The notes under the pieces were generated by a model that searched no databases, was not told the origin of the DNA, and was given only the letters and a program-made list of their open reading frames with translations. This document shows positions 17,945 through 27,371 of a stretch of 64,000 nucleotides of DNA, piece by piece. Made by a program: the position numbers and the translations under genes. Each line of letters opens with the position of its first letter. The first letter of the stretch is position 1. The DNA is from Rhodoferax sp. (lineage in GTDB: Bacteria; Pseudomonadota; Gammaproteobacteria; Burkholderiales; Burkholderiaceae_C). The DNA is taken from NCBI GenBank assembly GCA_008015235.1, contig SSFF01000018.1, positions 1-64,000 of the forward strand, read 5' to 3'.

Positions 17945-20374
17945 TCAATTTCCTCCCAATCGGTGGCGGCGTGGCATGCCTGGCTGGCAGGCGCGGCGGA
18001 ATTCGCGCAGGCGCTCTTCGGCACGGCCCAGCACGGTGTCGGGGGTGTAGGGGCCGCTGGTCGGGTCTTCGCCCAGGCCGCTGGCGTGGCCGGTGAGCAG
18101 TTCCAGCCCGTCGCGCACGTGGCTGGCGGTGTAGACCGTGAACAGGCCCTGCTCCACGGCTTCGCGCACGCTGGCGTCGAGCATGAGGTGGCGCGCATTG
18201 CGCTGTGGAATCAGCACGCCCTGCTGCCCGGTCAGCCCCTGCGCTGCGCACACGCGGAACCAGCCTTCGATCTTCTCGTTGAGGCCGCCCACCGGCAGCA
18301 CCTCACCGTGCTGGTTCACGGCGCCAGTCACGGCAATGTCCTGGCGCAAGGGCAGACCCGAGAGTGCGGAGAGCACGGCATAGAGTTCGGCGCAGGATGC
18401 CGAGTCGCCCTCCACGCCCATGTACTCCTGCTCGAACACCACCGAGGCGCTCAGCGCCAGCGGGGCGATGTGGGCGAACAGGGCGCGCAGGTAGGTCTGC
18501 AGAATGAACACGCCCTTGTCGTGGATGGGGCCGGACATGCGCACCTCGCGCTCGATGTTGAGCAGGCCTTGGGTGCCGGCAAAGGTGCGTGCGGTCAGCC
18601 GCACCGGCAGGCCAAAGCGCCAGTCGCCCAGGTCGATTTGCGTGAGGCCGTTGATCTGGCCCACTTGTTCGCCCTGCAGCGAAATGATGCAGTCGCCCTG
18701 GGCGATGGATTCGCGCAGGCGCTCTTCGGGGTAGTCGTGGCGCAGGCGGCGGGCCTGCAGGGCAGCGGCCACGTCCTGCGGCTCGACCAGGGTGTCGCCG
18801 CGTTGGCGGCACTGGCGCGCGCTCTCGGCCACCAGGGCTTCGGTCTGGGCAAAGACGGCGCTCTGGCGCGTCTGGTCGTCCACGGCGCGGTGCGACTCTT
18901 CGATGACGGCGGCCACGGCGGCAGCGCTGAACTGCGGCAGGCCCAGGCTGCGGCAGGTGTGGGCCACCAAAATGGCGGTGCCACGGCGGGTTTCGTCGGT
19001 GGCGGCAAAGCTTTCGGCAAAGTCCACCTTGACGCGAAAGCGCCGCGCAAACTCGGGGTCGGCTTCCTGCAGCTCGTAGTACTGCTCAACCGAGCCGATG
19101 AGCACCAGCTTGACCTCGGCATCCACCGCCTCGGGCACCATGGCGACCGAAGCCATGGGCATGACGGCGCTGCCGGGCTCTTCGATCTGCACCCGGCCAC
19201 TGCGCAGGAAGCGGCGCAGCTTCTCCCACACCAGTTCGTCGGCCAGCAGGTCGCGCAGGTGCAGCATCAGAAAGCCGCCATGGGCCTTGAGCAGGCTGCC
19301 AGCGCGGATGCGGGTGAAGTCGGTGACCATCACGTCTTCTTCGGCCTGGTAATCGATGCCACCGAACAGGGCGCGCACCACCGGGTTCTGCTCCACGATC
19401 ACGGGTGCGCCGGTGCGCGCGGCGTTGTCCACCACCAGGTTCACGGTGTAGCGCTGCAGCAGCGCCTGCAGGGCTTCGCGCCGGGCCGACTCCAGCTCTT
19501 CGTCTTCGAGTGTGGTGAACAGCTCCAGGTGGCCCAGTACGTCGTGCTGCACCTGGTCGAGGTAGGCGCCGAGTTTGAACGTGTCCTTGATCTGTTTTTT
19601 CAGGCCGACGCGGATTTCCTGCATTTCACGCTCCAGCAGCGGCTTGGCCAGCTGGCGGCGCAGGGCCACGAGCGCATCCATCATGGTGCGCTCCAGGGGG
19701 CGGATCACTTCCAGAAAGCGGTCGATCTCGGCGCGCAGGGCCTGTTCGTCGCGCTCCATTTCCTGGCGCCGTTCCTTGGGCAGGGTGCGGGCCTCGCCTT
19801 CGGTGAGCGATTTGCCGTCGGCGTCCACCAGTGTGAACACCAGGTGCCCAGATTCGCGGTACAGGGAAAAGTGGCGCGCCTCGGCAAAGGCGTCCAGGGC
19901 CTCGTAGGCCTTGGCTTCGCTGGCCTTGTAGGCGGCCTGGATGCGTTCGCTCTCGGCCTTGTAGCCCTCGCCGCTCAGGCGCTGCGGAATTTCGCGCTGC
20001 AGGGTCTGACACAGCGCGGCCATGCGCTCGCGCAGTTCGCGCCCTTGGCCCGGCGGCATGCGCAGGGCGCGCGGGCGCTCGGGTACGTCGAAATTGTGCA
20101 GGTAGCACAGGTCGGCGGGGACGGCACGCGTGCTGGCAATGCCCTGCATGAGCTGCAAGAGCAGCGTCGAGCGGCCACTGCCGACTTCGCCGAGCACGAA
20201 CAGGTTGTAGTCGCTCTGCTCCATCGCCAGGCCGAAGCGGGCGGCTTCCTGGGCGCGTTCCTGCCCGATCCAGGGGACGGCTTCGTCCACCAGTTCACTG
20301 GTATCGGAAAACCCCAGGGTGCTGGGATCGATGACCCGGCGCAGGGCCGGGCCGGGAAGGACGTGGGCGCTCAC
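17945..20374 (-). CDS. Lon-like (S16 family) ATP-dependent protease
   Basis: 809 residues from GTG at 20374, chosen because GGAGGAG lies just upstream; earlier ATG options lack a ribosome site. This is the LonB/YcbZ-like type, with an N-terminal AAA-like domain, a long coiled-coil insert (~130-290) and a C-terminal Lon protease domain. The P-loop reads LGEVGSGRSTLL, with Arg where Lys is usual. The protease dyad is Ser658 (GVEGDSASCAE) and Lys701 (LNEKIEG). Cytosolic degradation of specific or damaged proteins is likely; whether ATP hydrolysis is retained cannot be told from sequence. It forms a pair with the downstream hydrolase. Confidence 0.88.
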   Translation of the reverse strand: MSAHVLPGPALRRVIDPSTLGFSDTSELVDEAVPWIGQERAQEAARFGLAMEQSDYNLFVLGEVGSGRSTLLLQLMQGIASTRAVPADLCYLHNFDVPERPRALRMPPGQGRELRERMAALCQTLQREIPQRLSGEGYKAESERIQAAYKASEAKAYEALDAFAEARHFSLYRESGHLVFTLVDADGKSLTEGEARTLPKERRQEMERDEQALRAEIDRFLEVIRPLERTMMDALVALRRQLAKPLLEREMQEIRVGLKKQIKDTFKLGAYLDQVQHDVLGHLELFTTLEDEELESARREALQALLQRYTVNLVVDNAARTGAPVIVEQNPVVRALFGGIDYQAEEDVMVTDFTRIRAGSLLKAHGGFLMLHLRDLLADELVWEKLRRFLRSGRVQIEEPGSAVMPMASVAMVPEAVDAEVKLVLIGSVEQYYELQEADPEFARRFRVKVDFAESFAATDETRRGTAILVAHTCRSLGLPQFSAAAVAAVIEESHRAVDDQTRQSAVFAQTEALVAESARQCRQRGDTLVEPQDVAAALQARRLRHDYPEERLRESIAQGDCIISLQGEQVGQINGLTQIDLGDWRFGLPVRLTARTFAGTQGLLNIEREVRMSGPIHDKGVFILQTYLRALFAHIAPLALSASVVFEQEYMGVEGDSASCAELYAVLSALSGLPLRQDIAVTGAVNQHGEVLPVGGLNEKIEGWFRVCAAQGLTGQQGVLIPQRNARHLMLDASVREAVEQGLFTVYTASHVRDGLELLTGHASGLGEDPTSGPYTPDTVLGRAEERLREFRRACQPGMPRRHRLGGN

Positions 20375-20443
20375 AAAACTCCTCCGGAAACTGACATGGC
20401 TGCAGTATGCACCCATGCACAGCCGTTGCCGAAGAAGGCGGCT

Positions 20444-21544
20444 TCAGACCAGCGTAGCCAGGTCGGCGGGCGAGAAGCTCGAGAGTTCGCTGTTGCGGCC
20501 GTCGCGCACCTTCTCGGCCCAGTGGGGGTCGCTGATGAGGGCGCGGCCCACGGCCACCAGGTCGAAGTCACCGCGGTCGAAGCGGCGCAGCAGTTCGTCG
20601 AGCGAAGCCGGCTGGCTCGATTCGCCGCCAAAGGCGGCAATGAACTCGCCGCTCAGGCCCACCGAGCCCACGGTGATGGTGGGCACGCCGGTGAGCTTCT
20701 TGGCCCAGCCGGCAAAGTTCAGGTCCGAGCCATCGAATTCGGGTTCCCAGAAGCGGCGCTGCGAGCAGTGCAGGATGTCGGCCCCGGCGTCCACCAGCGG
20801 CTGCAGCCAGGCCGCCATCTCCTGCGGCGTCTGGGCAATGCGGGCCGTGTAGTCCTGCTGCTTCCACTGCGACAGGCGCAGGATGATGGGGTAATCCGCC
20901 CCCACTTCGGCACGCACGGCCTTCACGATGTCGGCCGCGAAACGCCCACGCGCCACCAGGTTTCCACCGTACTGGTCGGTGCGCTGGTTGGTGCCTTCCC
21001 AGAAGAACTGGTCAATCAGGTAGCCGTGGGCGCCGTGCAGCTCCACCGCTTCGAAGCCCAGGCGCTTGGCGGCACCGGCGGCACGCGCGAAGGCGGCAAT
21101 GGTGTCGGCAATGTCGGCGTCGCTCATCGGTTCGCCAAAGGCCTTGCCCGGACGCGACAGGCCCGAGGGCGAGTCCACCGGGGGCGGGGCGGTCCAGGTC
21201 GAGCGCGGGTTGCGCGCCGCGCCCACGTGCCACAGCTGGGGCGCCATCACGCCACCGGCGCCGTGCACGCTGTCGATCACTTTCTTCCACCCGGCCAGGG
21301 CTTCGTCGCCCCAGAAGAAGGGCACGTTCTGGTCGTTGCGGCTGGAGGGGCGCTCGACCACAGTGCCTTCCGACACGATCAGGCCCACGGCCGAAGCCGC
21401 ACGCTTGCGGTAGTACTCGGCCACATTGACACCGGGCACACCGTTGGGGGAGAAGGAGCGCGTCATGGGGGCCATGACGATGCGGTTGGCCAGCTTCAGG
21501 CTCTTGTGCTGGAAGGGCTGGAACAAAGGGGTGGCATTGGACAT
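20444..21544 (-). CDS. NADH:flavin oxidoreductase, Old Yellow Enzyme family
   Basis: 366 residues from ATG at 21544 with GGAG 8 bases upstream. FMN-barrel features: LANRIVMAPMTRSFS near the start, the substrate-binding VELHGAHGYLIDQFF, NQRTDQYGGN, and a C-terminal phosphate-binding DLVAVGRALISDPHW. This is the classical class with Thr in MAPMTR. It reduces activated double bonds or nitro compounds using NAD(P)H; the physiological substrate is unknown. It is separated from the Lon-like gene by 70 bases and shares strand with it. A second, YqjM-type member lies at 49589. Confidence 0.88.
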   Translation of the reverse strand: MSNATPLFQPFQHKSLKLANRIVMAPMTRSFSPNGVPGVNVAEYYRKRAASAVGLIVSEGTVVERPSSRNDQNVPFFWGDEALAGWKKVIDSVHGAGGVMAPQLWHVGAARNPRSTWTAPPPVDSPSGLSRPGKAFGEPMSDADIADTIAAFARAAGAAKRLGFEAVELHGAHGYLIDQFFWEGTNQRTDQYGGNLVARGRFAADIVKAVRAEVGADYPIILRLSQWKQQDYTARIAQTPQEMAAWLQPLVDAGADILHCSQRRFWEPEFDGSDLNFAGWAKKLTGVPTITVGSVGLSGEFIAAFGGESSQPASLDELLRRFDRGDFDLVAVGRALISDPHWAEKVRDGRNSELSSFSPADLATLV

Positions 21545-21673
21545 GCGGGTCTCCAGGGTATTGCAAGGGGAGGATGGCGCCCGCCGGGCGGTCGCCAAAG
21601 TTTGAGTGTAGGGCGCTGCCCCCGCTGCCTTTGCTGCTCCCTGTCACCGAGGTGATTGGCCGCTGATTGATGG

Positions 21674-21730
21674 TCGCTATGCCTTTTGTAGCTGTCTGCG
21701 CAATATCTGTGCGGGCTGGGGGCTGATTTA
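21674..21730 (+). repeat. Interspersed repeat, intergenic copy
   Basis: Forward copy (TCGCTATGCCTTTTGTAGCT, then GTCTGCGCAATATCTGTGCG, then GGCTGGGGGC) between the divergent OYE and ogt genes. The gap of 212 bases contains nothing else I can identify. Confidence 0.72.
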
Positions 21731-21756
21731 TTTTGCAATCTGGGCCACAATGGGTC

Positions 21757-22326
21757 ATGCTGCATACATCCCCTGATACCCTGGGTCTGGCCCTGTTCCC
21801 CACTGCGCTGGGCGACTGCGGCATGGCCTGGGGCCCCCAGGCCATCACCGGTGTGCAGTTGCCCTACCCCCAGCGCGACGACACACTGGCCGCCTTGCAG
21901 GCGCGTTTCCCCGGCTGTGCCGAGGTTCCTCCACCGGGCTGGGTCCAATCCGTGATGGCCGATGTGGCGGCCATGCTGCACGGCGACCCGCAGGCAGGGG
22001 CGCGTCTGGCTGCGGTGCCACTGGACATGACCCAGGCCCCGCCGTTTCACCAGGAAGTCTGGCAGGCGGCACGGCACATTCCTATGGGTGAGACCTTGAC
22101 TTACGGCGAAATGGCCGCCCTGCTGGGCCAGCCCGGTGCGGCGCGGGCTGTGGGGCAGGCCTTGGGGGCCAACCCTTTCGCCCCCATCGTGCCCTGCCAC
22201 CGCATCCTTGCCAGGGGCCAGGGCGGCGGAGGCTTTTCAGCCCTCGGCGGTGTCGACACCAAGTTGCGCATGCTGCAGACCGAGCAGGCGCGTTTTGGGG
22301 CACCGGGGCTGTTTGACGCCCTGTAG
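21757..22326 (+). CDS. ogt: Methylated-DNA-protein cysteine methyltransferase
   Basis: 189 residues from ATG at 21757 (MLHTSPDTLGLALF); a TTG further upstream is less likely. The C-terminal domain shows AARHIPMGETLTYGEMAALL, the helix-turn-helix region GAARAVGQALGANPF and the active site IVPCHRIL with acceptor Cys147. It removes alkyl groups from O6-alkylguanine by irreversible transfer to its own cysteine. No Ada-type regulatory domain is present, so it is the Ogt class. It converges on the BNR lipoprotein gene with a 36-base gap. Confidence 0.9.
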   Translation: MLHTSPDTLGLALFPTALGDCGMAWGPQAITGVQLPYPQRDDTLAALQARFPGCAEVPPPGWVQSVMADVAAMLHGDPQAGARLAAVPLDMTQAPPFHQEVWQAARHIPMGETLTYGEMAALLGQPGAARAVGQALGANPFAPIVPCHRILARGQGGGGFSALGGVDTKLRMLQTEQARFGAPGLFDAL

Positions 22327-22362
22327 CCATACCGACCGGGGCGCACCCAGGTCAGATGGTGT

Positions 22363-24483
22363 TCAGGGCAAGGTGACCGATTTCACGCCGCCCACGGTGA
22401 CCACCCGGTCCGCCGAGGCAGCGATGCCAGCCAGGCTGGCGTTGCCGGAGACGGTGGCGTCGTGCACGGTGGTCCAACTGGCACCGGCGTCGGTGGACTT
22501 CAGGATCTTGTGCTTGTTGCTCAGATTGTCTGCTGTCGCGTAGAGTGCCCCGCCGTGGGCCAGTACCGCCTGGAGCGGGAAACCGGCTGCAATTTCAGTG
22601 TCCGCCAGTACGCGTTTGGTCCAGGAGACGCCATCGGCAGAGGTGGCGATGATGGCGTTGCCCAGACCGGCGCCTGATGCGCCCACCGCCACGAATTCCG
22701 AGCCAGTCCAGACCACGTCGTTGGGTACAAATCCGCTGATGCCACTGACGAGCGTCCATCCGCTGCCGCTGTTGTACAGGATCACGCCGTTGTAGCCGCT
22801 GTCCTTGCCCACGGCCACGCGTGTGCTGGAGCTGCCAGCAAAGCCGGTGAATTCACTGATGTAACTTTGGCTTTCCTGGGTCCAATTGAGGCCGCCATCG
22901 CTCGATGTTGCCAGTACGCCATTCTGGGTTCCCACCATGAGCTTGGAGGCTCCCATGCCCACGGCGGTGACGCTGTCGTAACTGGTGGAGCTTGTCCAGG
23001 CCCGGCGGGTCCAGGTGATGCCATCCGCAGAGGTGGCCACGGTAGGGATGTTGCCGCCACCGCTGAGCATGTCACCCACGAGGACGAACTCGGATCCCGT
23101 CCATGCCACGGATTTGGTGCTGGTGTAGTTGCTGTCCGGCGCGCTGCGACTGGTCCAGGATATGCCATCCGTCGAAGTGAGGATGGTGCGGTTGTAGCCC
23201 ACCGCCACGAATTTTCCTCCGCCGTACGCCAGTCCCGCCAGCACATAGCCCGAGGGCGAGGCCCGGCTGGTCCAGGTCGTACCACCGCCTCCGCCCCCAG
23301 CAGACACCGAGAAGCTGGAGGCACTGGTGGCCGAGGTGCTGGTCAGGGTGTTGGTCACGGTGATCGTTCCGGTGACCGCACCGGCCGGCACGGTGACCAC
23401 GACGCTGGTGGCGGTGCTGCTGACCACCGTAGCGGCGACGTTGTTGCTGAATTTCACCTGCATGTGAAACGGGTCGGCGTCGAAGCCCGTGCCGCTGATC
23501 GTCACGGAGGTTCCGACCGCACCACTGGTCGGGCTGAATGCTGTCACGCTGGTCGTCACACTGGCCGCGCTGGTGGAGGCACTGGTTTCGGAGGAGGCGG
23601 TACCAGCGGTAACTACCGTGTTGGTGGGAACCACCTTGTAATAGTACGTTGTGGAAGGATCCAGTCCGGCGTCGCTGTAGGACGTGCTGGTGCTGGTTCC
23701 GACGGCTGAACCGGAAACCACGACCCCGGTGCTTGTGCTGCGGTAGACCTTGTAGCCAGTGGCCCCCGGCACGGCCGACCAGCTCAGGTTGATGGCCGTG
23801 CTGCTGCCGGCGCTGGCAGTCAGGCCGGCGGGCGCGGCCAGGTAGGCCGGCACGGTACCGGTCAATGTGGCCCCGGTCTGGGCCTGGGTGCGCAAATCGG
23901 TCTGGGTCTTGCCTGCAGCAGACAAAGCATTGCCCAGTGCATCGAGCACCTTGTCGTCGGCATCGCCCACGGTGAAGGCCCCGCTCAGCGGGTCGGCAAT
24001 GCTGGCGCCGGTGATGGCGCTGAGCTGGGTAGCGACGTAGGTCTTGGCAGCGTTCAGGCCAGTTTCCACGGTGGCACCCTGGGTGGCGTCATAGGCAGTG
24101 AAGGCAGCGGCCGGGTCCGCGCCCAGTGCTTTGGCCACGATCAGGTCCGTGACCGGGGTGATGTTGACGCGCCCTGCGGCCTGCGCAAAGCTGTGCAGCG
24201 TCACCGACGGGGTGCCGCCCGTGACCTGCACCATGCACGGCAGGGTGCGCCCGTCCAACACCAGGGTGTAGCTGCCGTTGGCATCGGTGGTGCCGCTCAG
24301 GGGCGAGCCGCTGGCGCATTTGGCGGTGACGCTGGCGTTGGCAATGCCCGCACCGGTGGCGGCCAGGCCGCTGAGTGTGAGGCTGGTGCTGCCACTGCTG
24401 CCGCCCCCGCCCCCACCACAGGCGGCCAGCAGGCTGGCCACGCCTCCCAGAATCCAGTGTTTCCAGTGCACTCCCTTTTCCAT
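22363..24483 (-). CDS. Surface or periplasmic lipoprotein with FN3, IPT/TIG and BNR-type repeats
   Basis: 706 residues from ATG at 24483 (GGAG six bases upstream). The signal ends in a lipobox, ASLLAAC, followed by six Gly. After a carboxypeptidase-regulatory-like domain (~30-115) and a helical part (~115-205) comes an FN3 domain (~205-300; INLSWSAVPGATGYKVYRS), an IPT/TIG domain (~305-390; SPTSGAVGTSVTISGTGFD) and a C-terminal propeller-like region (~395-706). The latter has repeated Asp-box units such as TSTDGISWT, TSADGITWT, SSDGGLNWT, TSADGVSWT and STDAGASWT. Such proteins bind glycans or other partners at the cell surface; no sialidase active site is evident. Small residues (Ser/Thr/Gly/Ala) dominate, as in secreted adhesins. 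Confidence 0.82.
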   Translation of the reverse strand: MEKGVHWKHWILGGVASLLAACGGGGGGSSGSTSLTLSGLAATGAGIANASVTAKCASGSPLSGTTDANGSYTLVLDGRTLPCMVQVTGGTPSVTLHSFAQAAGRVNITPVTDLIVAKALGADPAAAFTAYDATQGATVETGLNAAKTYVATQLSAITGASIADPLSGAFTVGDADDKVLDALGNALSAAGKTQTDLRTQAQTGATLTGTVPAYLAAPAGLTASAGSSTAINLSWSAVPGATGYKVYRSTSTGVVVSGSAVGTSTSTSYSDAGLDPSTTYYYKVVPTNTVVTAGTASSETSASTSAASVTTSVTAFSPTSGAVGTSVTISGTGFDADPFHMQVKFSNNVAATVVSSTATSVVVTVPAGAVTGTITVTNTLTSTSATSASSFSVSAGGGGGGTTWTSRASPSGYVLAGLAYGGGKFVAVGYNRTILTSTDGISWTSRSAPDSNYTSTKSVAWTGSEFVLVGDMLSGGGNIPTVATSADGITWTRRAWTSSTSYDSVTAVGMGASKLMVGTQNGVLATSSDGGLNWTQESQSYISEFTGFAGSSSTRVAVGKDSGYNGVILYNSGSGWTLVSGISGFVPNDVVWTGSEFVAVGASGAGLGNAIIATSADGVSWTKRVLADTEIAAGFPLQAVLAHGGALYATADNLSNKHKILKSTDAGASWTTVHDATVSGNASLAGIAASADRVVTVGGVKSVTLP

Positions 24484-24579
24484 TTTTTTCTCCACGCAAT
24501 ACCCCATGGGCGATGTTGTGGATGCTAGGAACATGCAGCGGTTTTGTGACCCCCGTGTTCGGGGGGGCTGTGCGGCTGC

Positions 24580-26433
24580 TCAGGTGACGTGGCGCAGCGG
24601 CAGGCAGACATGGACATGGCAGCCCGAGGGCGTGCCCGCGCTGCGCTCGAACTGTCCGCCCATGGCCTGTGCGCGGGCCTGCATGTTGCGGGTTCCGCGC
24701 CCTTGGCGCTGCAGAACCTGGGCGGTGGCGCTGCCGTTGTCAACGATGTGCAGGTGCAGGACCGCGCCCTCCAGTCGCAGTTTCACCTGCACCTGGCTGG
24801 CCTGGGCATGGCGCAGGATGTTGCTGATGGCCTCGCGCAGGATGCGTCCCAGGTTGACGCATTGCTGGGGTTCCAGCCGCAGCTGTTCGACCTGGCTGTC
24901 TTGCTCCCACTGCAGGTCCACGCCGGCACTGCCCAGGCGTTGTTCGCACTCGCTGCGCCAGTCGCCCAGGGCGTACTCCAGGGCCTGGTCCGCGGCGGTG
25001 GGGCTGGAGACCACATCGCGCAGTTCCTGCAGGGCGGCGCGGGCCAGTTCGGCATGTTCGGGGGTCGGGGCGCGGTACACCAGGGTGAGCAGCTTGGCGC
25101 CGACATCGTCGTGCAGGTCGCTGTGGATGCGCTCGCGTTCCTCCTGGGCGGCACGTTCGCGCTCCAGCTGTTTCAGGCGCGCAAAGCTGTCTTCCAGTTG
25201 GGCCGACTTGGCCTGGACCCGCTGGTCCAGCTCCTGGCTCAGGGCTTCGAATTCGTTGAGCACGCGCACGAAGCGCACCGTCATGATCCAGCCGATGGCC
25301 AGGAAGATGAAGGGCGCGCTGTACTGCAGCAGGTACAAATCCCCGGGCAACCAGTGCAAGAGCTGTTTAGGCAGGATGTGCTGGCTGTGCAGCAACCAGT
25401 CGTGCAGTGCGAACAGCACGATGGCACACAACACGACCAGCAGCAGCCGGGCGTCTGTGTTGGCACACCGCACGGCAGACCAGGTCAGCATGCCCAGCAC
25501 GGCCAGTGTGGCTGCCAGGGTGAACATGTGTGCCATGGCGGTCAACTGCAGGAAGTGGTCGGCTGCTACGAGCACCATGGCCAGTGGCGAAACAAAGCAT
25601 GACAGGCCCAAGGCCAGGTTCAGCGGTCGCCAGTGCAGCCCGACGAAGCGCAGCATCGACAGCAGCAAAAGGGCAGAAAAAATCTGGAAGCTGGCGTTGA
25701 CAAATATTTCCCATCTGGCGGTATCGACGGGGGGTTGAAGGACAAACAGGTTGGTCGACTGCAGCGACCACACCATGGCCGAGAGTGCCAGGTAGCCGTA
25801 GGCCACATCCTTGCGGCGGCGCAGCCACAGGCTCAGCATCAGCAGGCTCACGGCGGTGATGAGCAGGGTGGCAATCTGGTTGAGGGTGATGCGCCAGAAG
25901 TAGGCCTGTTCGTATTCGGCGCGCAGCGGTGCTTCGGAGCCGAGCTTGGGAGGGTAGAAGCTGGCCTGGGTGTAGGCATGGCCCTGGACCCGCACCAGCA
26001 CGGTGTTGCTGTCGTTGAGCAGCTGCGCAGGCGGCAGCAGGTACAGGCGCGGATGGTTCCAGGTACGCGCCAACGGTTCGGTGTCCGCACCGGCGCGGCC
26101 AATCTCGTGGCCATTGAGAAACACCGTTGCATTGACACTGGCGTGCGGGATGTAGACCGCCTGTATCCCTGCGTCCAGGGCCGAGCGCTCGAATTGCAGG
26201 CGGTACCAACCGGTGCCGTTCTCGCCGGGGTGGGTTTCCCGCCAACGGTCGGGCAGGGCTACGGTGTGCCAGGACAGTCCGGACACGGCGTCGGCCTGCG
26301 CTGGACCGAATGCGAAGTCGGCCTGGGCAAACTCCAGTATCTGGGCGCGCGCCGTGCAGGCCAGCAGCAGACCCACCGCGGCCAGGGCGAAGGTGCGAAG
26401 TCCACTTTTCCAGTGTTTCATTGCATGCAGCAT
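24580..26433 (-). CDS. Membrane sensor histidine kinase, 7TM-DISM plus NarX-type kinase
   Basis: 617 residues from ATG at 26433 (a second ATG at 26421 is also plausible; neither has ideal spacing). A signal peptide (LAAVGLLLACTARA) precedes a periplasmic jelly-roll domain (~30-175; WYRLQFERS, NATVFLNGHEIG, SNTVLVRVQGHA). About seven membrane helices follow (~195-385), a coiled-coil linker, and a HisKA_3 kinase with His441 in IHSDLHDDVGAKLL. The ATPase domain has EAISNILRHAQAS and IVDNG, but the G2 box reads GRGTRNMQARA. This matches LiaS/NarX-family kinases that pair with LuxR-type regulators. The regulator is divergent at 26524. Confidence 0.9.
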   Translation of the reverse strand: MLHAMKHWKSGLRTFALAAVGLLLACTARAQILEFAQADFAFGPAQADAVSGLSWHTVALPDRWRETHPGENGTGWYRLQFERSALDAGIQAVYIPHASVNATVFLNGHEIGRAGADTEPLARTWNHPRLYLLPPAQLLNDSNTVLVRVQGHAYTQASFYPPKLGSEAPLRAEYEQAYFWRITLNQIATLLITAVSLLMLSLWLRRRKDVAYGYLALSAMVWSLQSTNLFVLQPPVDTARWEIFVNASFQIFSALLLLSMLRFVGLHWRPLNLALGLSCFVSPLAMVLVAADHFLQLTAMAHMFTLAATLAVLGMLTWSAVRCANTDARLLLVVLCAIVLFALHDWLLHSQHILPKQLLHWLPGDLYLLQYSAPFIFLAIGWIMTVRFVRVLNEFEALSQELDQRVQAKSAQLEDSFARLKQLERERAAQEERERIHSDLHDDVGAKLLTLVYRAPTPEHAELARAALQELRDVVSSPTAADQALEYALGDWRSECEQRLGSAGVDLQWEQDSQVEQLRLEPQQCVNLGRILREAISNILRHAQASQVQVKLRLEGAVLHLHIVDNGSATAQVLQRQGRGTRNMQARAQAMGGQFERSAGTPSGCHVHVCLPLRHVT

Positions 26434-26523
26434 AGGTCCTGGATGGTACAAAAGTGGGCCCAGGGAGCCCCCCCCCGCGTTCATGGGGTGCCTGCTGTGG
26501 CTGCTGCCAGTACGATTGGGGGC

Positions 26524-27168
26524 ATGCAGCACCCGACCTACACCCGCGCCTTCATTCTGGAGGACTTGCCCGAGTCGCAGGAATGGCTGACTCAGGCACT
26601 GGCGCAGGCCTTTCCCGGCATTACGGTCGAGGTGTGTGCCAGTGTCGGCGATGCCCGTGTGCACCTGGCCCAGTGCGAGGCACCGCAGATTGCGCTGATC
26701 GACCTGGGCCTGCCCGATGGCTCCGGTGTGGTGGTCATCGAGGAGATAAAGCGCTGCTTTCCAGCTTGCCTGTGTGTGGTTGCCAGCATCTTCAACGACG
26801 ACGCCCACGTGTTTCCGGCCTTGCGCGCCGGGGCCATGGGCTACCTGCTCAAGGACCAGCCGGTGCAGGCCATTGTGGCGGCCATGCAAGGCATCGCTGC
26901 GGGCACCCCGCCGATCTCGCCCGCCATTGCCCGACGCATGCTGGCCTTCTTCCAGCCCAGCACGACCGAACAACTGCCCGAACTGACCGAGCGCGAAACC
27001 GAGGTGCTGCGTTTCATCGCCAAGGGCGTGACCCAGGCCGAGTGCGCGCGGCTGCTGGGCCTGTCGCCACACACGGTGCCCGGGTATGTGAAGGACATCT
27101 ACCGCAAGCTCAACGTCTGCAGTCGGGCCGAAGCCGCGCTGCTGGCCCGCGACATGGGCCTGGTCTGA
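26524..27168 (+). CDS. LuxR/NarL family response regulator
   Basis: 214 residues. The receiver domain has Asp60 in IALIDLGLPDGSG, acidic residues in FILEDLPES and Lys in YLLKDQPV. The C-terminal helix-turn-helix (~145-210) reads LTERETEVLRFIAKGVTQAE, then SPHTVPGYVKDIYRKLNV, the LuxR signature. It is divergent from the histidine kinase with a 90-base gap, so the two genes probably share control and form one two-component system. Target genes are not evident; the adjacent BNR lipoprotein and glutamine synthetase are candidates by position only. Confidence 0.92.
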   Translation: MQHPTYTRAFILEDLPESQEWLTQALAQAFPGITVEVCASVGDARVHLAQCEAPQIALIDLGLPDGSGVVVIEEIKRCFPACLCVVASIFNDDAHVFPALRAGAMGYLLKDQPVQAIVAAMQGIAAGTPPISPAIARRMLAFFQPSTTEQLPELTERETEVLRFIAKGVTQAECARLLGLSPHTVPGYVKDIYRKLNVCSRAEAALLARDMGLV

Positions 27169-27300
27169 GCACGGTGAAACCGTCCATGCTGGAACTGGGT
27201 GGCACGCAGTGGCCCCCCGTGCGCGGGGCCAGGTGGCCTTGCTGCCCCATGGTTTTGCTGCGCACAATGGCCACTGGTTGGCGGAGCCCAATCGGCAGAT

Positions 27301-27360
27301 TGCCTATGCTCTGTTTTTCATAGCTGCTTGTGCTTGTTTTATGCGGGCTGGCGGCATTTT
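27301..27360 (+). repeat. Interspersed repeat, diverged copy upstream of glutamine synthetase
   Basis: Reads TGCCTATGCTCTGTTTTTCA, then TAGCTGCTTGTGCTTGTTTT, then ATGCGGGCTGGCGGC. It ends 12 bases before the proposed glnA-family start, so any promoter must lie in or upstream of the repeat. Confidence 0.65.
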
Positions 27361-27371
27361 TTATTACTTTT

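Noticed and set aside
17885-21655. A 1256-codon open frame on the plus strand
   Set aside because: It is antisense to the hydrolase, the Lon-like protease and the OYE gene, which have clear motifs and ribosome sites. Its product is His/Gln/Gly-rich without any domain, a typical high-GC antisense artefact.
24543-24568. CCCCC/GGGGG hairpin between the sensor kinase and the BNR lipoprotein as a terminator
   Set aside because: The stem is short and pure G/C, and no T-run follows on the minus strand, so I cannot support termination.
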